Source: an uncultured Acholeplasmataceae bacterium
GTDB taxonomy: Bacteria; Bacillota_I; Bacilli_A; RF39; UBA660
Length of the DNA: 37,083 nucleotides
Reading direction: 5' to 3'
Assembly (NCBI GenBank): GCA_905203475.1
Contig: CAJKWD010000005.1
Location: 1 to 37,083 of the forward strand
The notes under the pieces: model-generated
What the model was told of the DNA's origin: nothing
The model's database searches: none
What the model saw: only the letters and a program-made list of their open reading frames with translations
Shown: piece by piece, positions 16,302-23,238 of the stretch
How the letters are laid out: every line of letters starts with the position of its first letter
How positions within the stretch are numbered: position 1 is the stretch's first letter
Position numbers and translations under genes: made by a program

Positions 16302-16514
16302 TTATCTTTTATCTAAAAATCCGTTGGCACAATCTTGAAAATAGTCTTCAAGATTTTTATACCCTCTCATTATTTTTTCATTTAACATTTTCATAGATGC
16401 TTCTTCTTCTGGGGTTGGTTTTCTGTTGGTTGCACGAAACATTGCGCGCTGCCTTTCTAAAGAATCAATTGCCTGTTGAATACATTTCGCATAAGCTACT
16501 AATAACTCATTCAT
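16302..16514 (-). CDS. Small helical protein upstream of clpC, 71 aa
   Basis: Not recognised. The 71 residues are predicted almost entirely helical (NELLVAYAKCIQQAIDSLER...), with two cysteines (C11 in YAKCIQ and C63 in FQDCAN) and no membrane segment. GAAGGAGAG is the SD; ATG 16514 is preferred, and the frame extends to 16532 only through the SD. A GTG immediately before the ATG is an alternative start. It is 97 bases from clpC with no convincing terminator, so the two are likely co-transcribed. It could be an adaptor or regulator of ClpC, which is inference from position. Confidence 0.7.
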   Translation of the reverse strand: MNELLVAYAKCIQQAIDSLERQRAMFRATNRKPTPEEEASMKMLNEKIMRGYKNLEDYFQDCANGFLDKR

Positions 16515-16534
16515 CACACATCTCTCCTTCATAA

Positions 16535-16566
16535 ATAAAAAAGCAGTAGTTGTTATACTACTGCTT
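16535..16566 (-). terminator. Strong hairpin terminator in the leader of the clpC operon
   Basis: On the minus strand AAGCAGTAGT-ATAACA-ACTACTGCTT (10-bp stem) is followed by TTTTTT. It begins only a few bases after the predicted start of the 16578-16606 promoter and ends 20 bases before the 16302 gene. It may terminate rluD transcripts, attenuate the clpC operon, or both. Confidence 0.9.
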
Positions 16567-16577
16567 AACTAATCGAC

Positions 16578-16606
16578 ATTATACACATGTTGTTAACTGT
16601 TGTCAA
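16578..16606 (-). promoter_or_regulatory. Consensus sigma-A promoter upstream of the clpC operon
   Basis: A perfect TTGACA (16606..16601), a 17-base spacer ending in TGTG, and a perfect TATAAT (16583..16578). It is the best promoter in the window. The start is expected at about 16571. Confidence 0.85.
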
Positions 16607-16609
16607 TTC

Positions 16610-17458
16610 CTATTTTGTCAATTTTTGAAATTTTTGTGGTATTTTACTAGAAAATTGTAATTTTTTATGAGTAACAGGATGCATACAAGAAAACATAGAA
16701 GCATGTAATAGTAAACGATGCATCGGATTAGTTTTCGCACCATATTTTTTATCTCCAACTAAAGGACAACCTAAACTTTTACAAGCCACACGAATTTGAT
16801 TCTTACGCCCTGTTTCCAGTTGAAAACGTACATAGGCATACTTTCCATTCTCCTCTATCACTTCATAATTTGTAATTGCTTTCTTACCTTCCTTAGCACT
16901 TGTCGCATACACCATATACTGTTCATTTTCTTTTAAATATTGAATCACAGTCCCCTTTCTTTGTTTAGGAACTCCTTCTGTCACTCCAACATATTCTCTT
17001 CTCAATACAAATTCATTCCAATGATCTTGAAACATTCTTTTTAATTTTTGATTTTTACAGAATAAAATAACTCCCGAAGTATCTTTATCTAAACGATGGA
17101 CAATAAAAATACGATTAGAAGCTTTCTTTTGTTTTACATAATGTGATACTTCTCGGTACAATGTATTTTCTTCGTGTTTATCTGTTCCTATCGTCAATAC
17201 TCCTGATGGTTTATCGACAACAATGATATCCTCATCTTCATAAATAATATTTAAAGAAGTAGGAACTTCTTTTTCTTTTAAAGTAATCTTATCTCCTACT
17301 TTTAGTAAATAATTATATTTTGTTCTCACAACCCCATTAACTTCTATCACTCCATTAGTAAGTAATCCTTTTCTTTTATGTTTAGAAATATCTGTCATAT
17401 TTTTATCTAAAAATTCTTTTAAAATACATTCTTCTTTTACTACATATTCTTTTCGCAT
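16610..17458 (-). CDS. RluA-family pseudouridine synthase
   Basis: It converts uridine to pseudouridine in rRNA or tRNA. A short S4-like RNA-binding segment (about 10-70) is followed by the catalytic motif HRLDKDTSG, with the nucleophilic Asp, and the C-terminal GRKNQIRV and HRLLLHA blocks. It is an RluD/YjbO-like member; the target base cannot be read from sequence. The frame is open to ATG 17473; I prefer MRKEYVV at 17458, but neither has a strong SD. It overlaps the Spx-like gene by 19-34 bases, so the two are co-transcribed. Confidence 0.9.
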   Translation of the reverse strand: MRKEYVVKEECILKEFLDKNMTDISKHKRKGLLTNGVIEVNGVVRTKYNYLLKVGDKITLKEKEVPTSLNIIYEDEDIIVVDKPSGVLTIGTDKHEENTLYREVSHYVKQKKASNRIFIVHRLDKDTSGVILFCKNQKLKRMFQDHWNEFVLRREYVGVTEGVPKQRKGTVIQYLKENEQYMVYATSAKEGKKAITNYEVIEENGKYAYVRFQLETGRKNQIRVACKSLGCPLVGDKKYGAKTNPMHRLLLHASMFSCMHPVTHKKLQFSSKIPQKFQKLTK

Positions 17459-17805
17459 AACAACTCGTTCCATTCTTTTTCACGAAAGCCAACTAAAATG
17501 AATGAATCTGACACCACTAAAGGTCTTTTAATTAACATGCCATGTTGACTTAGTAATTCTAATTTTTCATCTTCACTCATGGTATCTAGTTTATCTTTTA
17601 AGGCAAATTCTTTATATAGATTTCCACTGGTATTAAAAAATTTTTTAATTGGATACTGACTGATTGTTAAATATGTTTTTAACTCCTCTTTTGTTGGTGT
17701 TTCTTTCGTAATATCACGATCGTGGAATTCAATTTGATGTTCTTGTAGCCATTTTTTAGCTTTTTTACAGGTGGAACAGTTTGGATATTCAATAAATTCT
17801 ACCAT
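17440..17805 (-). CDS. Spx/ArsC-family thioredoxin-fold protein (YusI-like)
   Basis: The 121 residues begin MVEFIEYPNCSTCKKAKKWL with a CxxC (CSTC) in the ArsC/Spx position. They continue with IKKFFNTSGNLYKE and the LLSQHGMLIKRPL segment typical of ArsC-like reductases. It lacks the full Spx length and resembles B. subtilis YusI, of unknown physiological role. A regulatory role like that of Spx is possible but not shown. Start ATG 17805 follows AAAGGATGATAAT; upstream codons overlap the SD. Promoter TGA-TAGAAT lies at 17849..17841. It forms an operon with the pseudouridine synthase. Confidence 0.85.
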   Translation of the reverse strand: MVEFIEYPNCSTCKKAKKWLQEHQIEFHDRDITKETPTKEELKTYLTISQYPIKKFFNTSGNLYKEFALKDKLDTMSEDEKLELLSQHGMLIKRPLVVSDSFILVGFREKEWNELLCEKNM

Positions 17806-17840
17806 ATTATCATCCTTTCTTTTTTTCATCACTCTTCTTT

Positions 17841-17849
17841 ATTCTATCA
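17841..17849 (-). promoter_or_regulatory. Promoter of the Spx-like/pseudouridine synthase operon
   Basis: An extended -10, TGA-TAGAAT (17849..17841), on the minus strand. No clear -35. Confidence 0.5.
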
Positions 17850-17871
17850 TGTTTGTAGGAGAATTACTAAT

Positions 17872-17895
17872 AAAAAAAGAGGGATTTCACCCTCT
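17872..17895 (-). terminator. Terminator of nrdD-nrdG-dut
   Basis: On the minus strand AGAGGG-TGAAAT-CCCTCT is followed by TTTTTTAT. It overlaps the dut stop codon by two bases. Confidence 0.92.
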
Positions 17896-18355
17896 ATATT
17901 TGATCTGTCGATCCAAATCCACCAGCTCTAACACCATCAGAAGTATCTTGATCAGCAACTAAATATTTTTGAAAAAAGGCTTGTCCTACTGTATCTCCTT
18001 TTTTAATCAATACATCTTCATCTTTTAAATTAATACATTGGATAAAAATATGGCCTTCATTATCACAATTATTATAATAATCAGAATCAATGACTCCTAC
18101 ATTATGAGGAAAAGTAATTCCCTGCTTTTTTGGACCTGAGCTTCGTGGAACGATTAATAATACTTCATCACTTTGCATATAAGCTTTTAATCCCGTTGGA
18201 ATTAAAGTAGGTTTCATTCCTTTTTGAAAGCTTGGTAATACGACATCTTCTGCTGCTTCGATATCGTATGCGGCTGAAAATTTTGTTTTTCTTACTGGTA
18301 TATGAATCTCTTTATCATAGTATTCTTTTACAACTTCAAATCCTCTTGTTTTCAT
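17894..18355 (-). CDS. dut: dUTP pyrophosphatase
   Basis: It hydrolyses dUTP to dUMP, keeping uracil out of DNA and supplying dTMP synthesis. Trimeric dUTPase motifs appear in order in the 153 residues: SAAYDIEA, PRSSGPKKQGI, GVIDSDYYNN (with the catalytic Asp) and the C-terminal arm RAGGFGSTDQ. It follows nrdG with a 1-base gap (SD TAGGAGTG), so dUTP clean-up is co-expressed with anaerobic dNTP synthesis. Confidence 0.96.
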   Translation of the reverse strand: MKTRGFEVVKEYYDKEIHIPVRKTKFSAAYDIEAAEDVVLPSFQKGMKPTLIPTGLKAYMQSDEVLLIVPRSSGPKKQGITFPHNVGVIDSDYYNNCDNEGHIFIQCINLKDEDVLIKKGDTVGQAFFQKYLVADQDTSDGVRAGGFGSTDQI

Positions 18356-18356
18356 G

Positions 18357-18872
18357 TTACACTCCTACTAATTCTTTTGTATCGTCAAATAATACTGTCT
18401 TGTTTTTCTTTAAAGATTGTTGTACATCAATGACTCTTTGGTTTGAAGAACCACACCATTTTAATCTAAAATCGTGAAGTTCATCTTGGTATTGACCATC
18501 TACTAATACATCGATATACTTCATCACTTCTTTATCTTTTAGATCACGATCAAATAAGAAACCACTCCAACACCAAATTGTTTTGTTCGGATATTTTTCT
18601 TTAAAAGCTTTTGCTAGTTTGGTCGTACCCTCAATATTGCTAGGATGCATCGGCTCTCCACCTAAAATCGATAAACCGACAATAAAGTCTTTACTTGCTA
18701 ATTCCAATACTTTATCGATGATTTCATCTGTGAATTCTTTTCCCTGTTTAAAATCCCAAGTTTCAGGGTTAAAACAATTTTTACAGTGGAAAGCACATCC
18801 CTGCATAAAAACAGATACTCTAACGCCTGGGCCGTTAGAGATATCCATTTTTCTTATTTTATTATATCTCAT
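18357..18872 (-). CDS. nrdG: Anaerobic ribonucleotide reductase activating protein
   Basis: A radical-SAM enzyme that installs the glycyl radical on NrdD. The 171 residues carry the [4Fe-4S] motif C26-x3-C30-x2-C33 in FMQGCAFHCKNCFNP and the GGEPM motif for SAM binding. It lies 2 bases after nrdD and 1 base before dut, in a tight three-gene operon. Confidence 0.97.
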   Translation of the reverse strand: MRYNKIRKMDISNGPGVRVSVFMQGCAFHCKNCFNPETWDFKQGKEFTDEIIDKVLELASKDFIVGLSILGGEPMHPSNIEGTTKLAKAFKEKYPNKTIWCWSGFLFDRDLKDKEVMKYIDVLVDGQYQDELHDFRLKWCGSSNQRVIDVQQSLKKNKTVLFDDTKELVGV

Positions 18873-18874
18873 AA

Positions 18875-21070
18875 TTATAGATCTGCATCCTTGTTGTCGA
18901 TATGAATAACTCTTTCTTTGATTTCTTGAGTTCTTCCTTTATCCCAGAAATGGGTTCCAATATAACCACAAGTTCTTCTTGCTACATTTAACTTATCATG
19001 ATCTCTATTACCACATTCTGGACAATACCACTCTAAGTTATCATCCAATAAGATTTCTCCTTCATATCCACATACTTGACAATAATCTGACTTTGTATTT
19101 AATTCTGCATACATAATATTATCGTAAATAAATTGAATTACTTCCATGACTGCATCTAAGTTATTTGTTAAGTTAGGAGTTTCAATATAACTAATTGCTC
19201 CTCCTGGAGAAAGTGCTTGGAATTCACTTTCTAGTTTTAGTTTCGTAAAGGCATCAATTTCTTCAAATACAGGTACATGATAAGAGTTTGTAATATAATC
19301 TCTATCTGTAATTCCTTTAATTTTACCAAAACGCTCTCTTAAACATTTCGCAAACTTATAAGTCGTTGATTCAATTGGTGTTCCATAAACACTGTAATCA
19401 ATATCTTCTTCTTTTTTCCATTTATTACATGCATCGTTTAATCTTCTCATAACTTGAAGACCAAATTCTTTACCTTTGCCATTATCTGTATGAGAATGAC
19501 CTGTCATGAATTTAACACATTCATATAATCCTGCATAACCAAGTGAAATTGTAGAATATCCATGATGTAGTAATTCGTGAATACTTTCTCCTTTTTCTAA
19601 ACGAGCCAAAGCACCATGTTGCCATAAAATAGGTGCAACATCACTTGTTACTTTAGACAATCTCTTATGTCTGATTTGAAGTGCTCGATGACATAATTCC
19701 AATCTTTCATCCATAATCTTCCAGAATAGATCCATATCTTTATCAGAAGATAAAGCAACATCAACTAAGTTAATCGTAACAACACCTTGGTTAAATCTAC
19801 CATAGTATTTTCCTTTACCTTCTACATAATTCTTTGCTTTTGCAATATTTCCTAAACTAATAGAGCGATCAGGAGTAAGGAATGATCTACATCCCATACA
19901 TGGATAGCATTCACCCTCACCATATTCATTTTTCTTTAATTGTTTCATAATTTTTTCTGAAATATAGTCAGGGACCATACGTTTGGCAGTACATTTTGCT
20001 GCTAACTCAGTTAAATAATAGTACTTACTATCTTTATGAATGTTATCTTCTTCTAACACGTATAAAAGTTTTGGAAATGCTGGAGTAATATATACACCCT
20101 TTTCATTTTTCATACCTTGTAAACGTTGTTTTAATACTTCTTCGATAATCATAGCAAGTTCTTCTTTATACTCTTCTGTTTCTCCTAAGTATAGACAAAC
20201 ACTTAAGAAAGGAGCTTGACCATTTGTTGTAGTCATTGAATTAATTTGATATTGGAATGTCTGAACTCCATCCGTAATTTCTTTTGCTAGATCTTCTTTC
20301 GCATATTTTTCACAATCTGCTTTTGAAAATTTTCTTTTCTTATATTTATCGTAAAAACGATTATAACTCTCTCTTACAAATGGTGCTAAATGAGTCATCG
20401 TAATGGTTGCTCCACCATATTGACTAGAGTTTACAGCTGTAATTAACTGTGTTGCAATTGTCATTGCTGTTAAAAATCTATGAGGTTTTTCAATCATAAC
20501 ATCGTTGATATTTGTTCCATTTTGTAACATATCTTCCAAATTGATTAAATCGCAATTATGAAGAGCATTTTGTGCGAAATAATCCATATCGTGGAAGTGA
20601 ATAATTCCTTCATCATGGGCTTTTACAATATCTTCGGGAAGAAGAAATCTTCTCGTGATATCAGTAGAAGTAATTCCCGCGATATAATCTCTTTGGGTTG
20701 TAACAACTCTTGCATTTTTATTAGAATTTTCTGTATTCCAATAATCATTTTCACCATCGATTAATTCCTTAATAGAAAGATCGGTTGTATTACTTTTTCT
20801 AACAAGTTCTCTTGTATAACGATAAGTAATATATTCTTTTGCTAAGGCAAATTTATTAAGTGCCATTAATCTCATTTCGATAATATCTTGTATATCTTCT
20901 ACAAGCATTCTTCTTTTCTTGAGACCTTCAATATATTTAATAATATTCTTAATTTGAATATCAGATACTCTTTCTTCTTCTGGTACTTCTTTATTTGCTT
21001 TTTTTATTGCAATTTCAATCTTTTCTGGGCAATAATCAACAATGTGTCCATCTCTTTTTATAATCTTCAT
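18875..21070 (-). CDS. nrdD: Anaerobic ribonucleoside-triphosphate reductase
   Basis: It reduces ribonucleoside triphosphates to dNTPs without oxygen. The 731 residues start with an ATP-cone (about 1-90), followed by the large glycyl-radical barrel. The C-terminus has two CxxC pairs (CQVC and CPEC) for the zinc site and the glycyl-radical loop RTCGYIG. The start is ATG 21070 after a strong SD (GGAGGAG); 14 upstream codons in frame are not used. The promoter TGC-TATAGT at 21109..21101 and an upstream palindrome suggest activation by the divergent Crp/Fnr protein. Confidence 0.97.
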   Translation of the reverse strand: MKIIKRDGHIVDYCPEKIEIAIKKANKEVPEEERVSDIQIKNIIKYIEGLKKRRMLVEDIQDIIEMRLMALNKFALAKEYITYRYTRELVRKSNTTDLSIKELIDGENDYWNTENSNKNARVVTTQRDYIAGITSTDITRRFLLPEDIVKAHDEGIIHFHDMDYFAQNALHNCDLINLEDMLQNGTNINDVMIEKPHRFLTAMTIATQLITAVNSSQYGGATITMTHLAPFVRESYNRFYDKYKKRKFSKADCEKYAKEDLAKEITDGVQTFQYQINSMTTTNGQAPFLSVCLYLGETEEYKEELAMIIEEVLKQRLQGMKNEKGVYITPAFPKLLYVLEEDNIHKDSKYYYLTELAAKCTAKRMVPDYISEKIMKQLKKNEYGEGECYPCMGCRSFLTPDRSISLGNIAKAKNYVEGKGKYYGRFNQGVVTINLVDVALSSDKDMDLFWKIMDERLELCHRALQIRHKRLSKVTSDVAPILWQHGALARLEKGESIHELLHHGYSTISLGYAGLYECVKFMTGHSHTDNGKGKEFGLQVMRRLNDACNKWKKEEDIDYSVYGTPIESTTYKFAKCLRERFGKIKGITDRDYITNSYHVPVFEEIDAFTKLKLESEFQALSPGGAISYIETPNLTNNLDAVMEVIQFIYDNIMYAELNTKSDYCQVCGYEGEILLDDNLEWYCPECGNRDHDKLNVARRTCGYIGTHFWDKGRTQEIKERVIHIDNKDADL

Positions 21071-21100
21071 TCTGACTCCTCCTACTCTGACACTACCATA

Positions 21101-21109
21101 ACTATAGCA
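21101..21109 (-). promoter_or_regulatory. nrdD promoter
   Basis: An extended -10, TGC-TATAGT (21109..21101), with +1 predicted at 21094. The -35 region (CAATCT) is poor, as expected for an activator-dependent promoter. Confidence 0.65.
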
Positions 21110-21129
21110 CAATCTTTAAAAAAAGATTG
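21110..21129. repeat. Inverted repeat next to the operator
   Basis: CAATCTTT-AAAA-AAAGATTG is an 8-bp inverted repeat that overlaps the left arm of the 21126-21145 palindrome and covers the nrdD -35 region. It may be a second protein site or an incidental hairpin. Confidence 0.5.
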
Positions 21130-21145
21130 TTGCAATTGCAACAAT
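21126..21145. promoter_or_regulatory. 20-bp perfect palindrome, likely Crp/Fnr-family operator
   Basis: ATTGTTGCAATTGCAACAAT is fully self-complementary. Its centre (21135.5) is at -41.5 from the predicted nrdD start, the classical class II activator position. It also covers the -35 (TTGCAA 21136-21141) of the plus-strand regulator promoter, predicting autorepression. The half-site is neither the FNR (TTGAT) nor the CRP (TGTGA) half-site. Confidence 0.75.
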
Positions 21146-21164
21146 TTAACAAAAATGATATTAT
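21136..21164 (+). promoter_or_regulatory. Promoter of the Crp/Fnr gene
   Basis: TTGCAA (21136-21141), 17 bases, TGa-TATTAT (21159-21164), +1 near 21171. SD AGAGGTG begins at 21172, giving a leader of about 12 nt. Confidence 0.6.
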
Positions 21165-21182
21165 TTTAATAAGAGGTGTAAA

Positions 21183-21812
21183 ATGGAACGTCTATTCTAT
21201 CAAATTAGTGACAATGAGAAAGAAAAATTATTGCGCTTATTAGAAACAAATATCCTGAGTTTTCCTAGACATATTATTATGTTTTCCAATACAAAAGATA
21301 ATATGATTGGAATTATTTTAAAAGGGCATGTTCAAATTACCAGAACAGATTATCTAGGTAATAGAACAATTATTGAAGAATTAGAAGAAGGAGATATATT
21401 TGGAACCCTACTCTCATCTTTAGATAGTGATGAATGTGAAGTCATTACAAAAGAAGAATCACAAGTATTAATGATCGATTACAACAGTATTATCCAATGC
21501 CCTTATACACAGTATAAATATTTTAATCAATTCATTAAAAACCTACTAGAGATTACGACAAATAAAATCGAAGAGAAAAATGAAAGAATCGAAATACTAG
21601 CCAAAAAAACAATCCGTGATAAATTACTTTCCTACTTTAACATTTATGCGAAAAAACACGGTTCAAGAATCATATACTTACCATTTAGTTATACCACATT
21701 AGCAGATTATATTGCAGTTGACAGGAGTGCTATGTCAAGAGAATTAAAATATTTAAAAGAAGAAGGTTTTATCGAAACAAAAGGAAGAAAAATTACATTA
21801 CTTTATAAATAA
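21183..21812 (+). CDS. Crp/Fnr-family transcriptional regulator
   Basis: The 209 residues have an N-terminal cyclic-nucleotide-binding-like beta-roll (about 15-115: IGIILKGHVQITRTDYLGN, GDIFG), a long dimer helix (about 118-150) and a C-terminal winged helix (TLADYIAVDRSAMSRELKYL). There is no N-terminal cysteine cluster as in FNR; the only two cysteines are in DECEV and IIQCPY, so the signal is unknown. It is divergent from nrdD with a shared 20-bp palindrome between. A likely role is anaerobic or redox control of nrdD-nrdG-dut and of itself. It is monocistronic with a bidirectional terminator. Confidence 0.9.
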   Translation: MERLFYQISDNEKEKLLRLLETNILSFPRHIIMFSNTKDNMIGIILKGHVQITRTDYLGNRTIIEELEEGDIFGTLLSSLDSDECEVITKEESQVLMIDYNSIIQCPYTQYKYFNQFIKNLLEITTNKIEEKNERIEILAKKTIRDKLLSYFNIYAKKHGSRIIYLPFSYTTLADYIAVDRSAMSRELKYLKEEGFIETKGRKITLLYK

Positions 21813-21837
21813 AAATGTAGATTCATCTACATTTTTT
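21812..21837. terminator. Bidirectional terminator (Crp/Fnr gene / DUF5661 gene)
   Basis: AAAATGTAGA-TTCA-TCTACATTTT is a 10-bp symmetric hairpin with T tracts in both directions. The DUF5661 stop (21829..21827) is in the stem. Confidence 0.88.
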
Positions 21838-22096
21838 CTGTTAATTTTGATTGTAACATTTTTTCAAACTTTCTTAATCCATATTCTTTATTATAATAAT
21901 TGGGAAACTCATTTAAATGTGCAAGTGCAATTTTAGCAGTTGTAATCAAATTATCATTTGTTACATTCGTTTTTGGATTTACTGTTCCATGCTCTAGTTC
22001 AATATTAATTCCATCTAAAAATTCTTCCACAGTATATTTATCAAATGTTACATCTAATACAGATGCCACATAAAGAGCATCTTTTAACTGATACAT
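21827..22096 (-). CDS. DUF5661-like small protein
   Basis: The conserved part, VTFDKYTVEEFLDGINIELEHG followed by TNVTNDNLITTAKIALAHLNEFPNYY, matches the DUF5661 pattern (function unknown). The frame is open to 22225, which would overlap the GNAT gene by 74 bases. I choose ATG 22096 because it has SD GGTGA (22105..22101) and a -10-like TATATT just upstream, and because the family domain starts there. That gives 89 residues. It is the last gene of the minus-strand cassette that starts with the PP-loop gene. Confidence 0.7.
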   Translation of the reverse strand: MYQLKDALYVASVLDVTFDKYTVEEFLDGINIELEHGTVNPKTNVTNDNLITTAKIALAHLNEFPNYYNKEYGLRKFEKMLQSKLTEKM

Positions 22097-22151
22097 ACTA
22101 TCACCAATATAATATATGCATTTTCTCATACATGAATCAATCACTCTTCTT

Positions 22152-22688
22152 TCATATCGACTGTGATTTATGTTTGATCCATATTTGAGCAACACACTCA
22201 TTACAATTTTTATATCTATTGACACATTTATAGCAATAGTTATTTTTTTGATAATAATCTCTTCCTAAATCTTTCAACATGTGATATCCACATCTTTCTA
22301 AGATAAATTTAGAATTCACATGATCTTTATTATCACCCCATGCTTCATAAAGAATATCACATTCATTATTTTTACTACATAATTTTAATAAAGTAGTACC
22401 AATTCCTCTACCTTGATATTTTTTATGAACAACTAAATATAAAATCTCCTTTACATTTTTCAGATTTAAATGATATGTATCTTGTTTTAAAATATCACTG
22501 ATACCGCAAGCACCTATTATTTGATCATTGATAGTACAAACAAAATAATGATTTATATCTTTTGTTATTTCTTCAACATTACTTTCTAGAATTGATTTTT
22601 CAGATTCAATATTACAACTTCCTAGTAAATCAGTCACAAGTTTAGCAATCTCATAAACATCATCACTTACTGCTTTTCTATATTTCAT
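22152..22688 (-). CDS. GNAT N-acetyltransferase with Cys-rich tail
   Basis: The GNAT fold occupies about 1-145, with the acetyl-CoA loop YQGRGIGTTLL (91-101) and the strand EILYLVVHKK before it. A 30-residue tail carries C152-x2-C155-x6-C162-x2-C165, the spacing of a small zinc knuckle. The substrate cannot be read from sequence; the tail suggests binding of nucleic acid, protein or a metal-linked partner. It lies 40 bases after the TudS-like gene (SD AAAGGA), in the same direction, so it is probably in the same transcript. Confidence 0.82.
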   Translation of the reverse strand: MKYRKAVSDDVYEIAKLVTDLLGSCNIESEKSILESNVEEITKDINHYFVCTINDQIIGACGISDILKQDTYHLNLKNVKEILYLVVHKKYQGRGIGTTLLKLCSKNNECDILYEAWGDNKDHVNSKFILERCGYHMLKDLGRDYYQKNNYCYKCVNRYKNCNECVAQIWIKHKSQSI

Positions 22689-22728
22689 AAATTATAAAAT
22701 CCTTTCATGTATAACGATTTGCTTTTAT

Positions 22729-23238
22729 CTACTTTGTTTCTAGTAATTTTTTTAATTTATTGAATGATTTGTTAATATATTTTCTATTAATTCCAATGAT
22801 AGGAATGTTTAAATCTTCTATCTTTTCATAAAGCTTCTGCATAAATAATCCTCGTCGTTTTTCCATTCCTTTATTTGTATATATGTAATTAACACAACAA
22901 GATGGAGATTGTTCTATACCTAATATCGCAATGACTTCATAGTTTGATGAGATTAAATCTCTGATTTGTTTTGCTACTTGATTAGCTAGATTTTCACAAT
23001 GTCGATTAAATTCTACCGTATCATATTTCGTAATTCCTTTCGGTGCTCGAATTAAACTATTTTGAAATTGTGCTTCTGCACATGGCATTTGGATCATATT
23101 TATATTGTAGTTCAAAAGTATATCGACAAATGGTCTAATCGAACTTTTCCATTCATATTTTACGATTCCCTGCGCTTGATATGCTTGGGCAATCAAACAA
23201 AATGGGATAAATATAAATTTTTTACTTCTATTATCCAT
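22729..23238 (-). CDS. TudS/DUF523-related putative desulfidase
   Basis: The 169 residues show three cysteine blocks: IPFCLIAQA (C14), QMPCAEAQF (C53) and EQSPSCCVNY (C114, C115). They resemble TudS thiouracil desulfurase and DUF523 relatives, in which three cysteines bind an [4Fe-4S] cluster that removes sulfur from thiolated bases. Length and order fit the 'CD3072-type' TudS-related group as I remember it. Its ATG overlaps the PP-loop stop (TAATG), so the two proteins are made together. Substrate unknown. Confidence 0.75.
   Translation of the reverse strand: MDNRSKKFIFIPFCLIAQAYQAQGIVKYEWKSSIRPFVDILLNYNINMIQMPCAEAQFQNSLIRAPKGITKYDTVEFNRHCENLANQVAKQIRDLISSNYEVIAILGIEQSPSCCVNYIYTNKGMEKRRGLFMQKLYEKIEDLNIPIIGINRKYINKSFNKLKKLLETK

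Noticed and set aside
16601..16622. Direct repeat TGTCAATT at 16601 and 16616 near the clpC-operon promoter
   Set aside because: The 15-base period does not fit CtsR (10 bases); one copy is the -35 and the other lies in the end of the pseudouridine synthase gene.
21070..21130. NrdR box upstream of nrdD
   Set aside because: I looked for the 16-base ACACWATATATWGTGT type; no pair of such boxes is present. Control is more likely by the Crp/Fnr protein.
22097..22225. N-terminal extension of the DUF5661-like gene overlapping the GNAT gene
   Set aside because: The extension has no family similarity and no SD; the internal ATG 22096 has GGTGA and a -10-like box.
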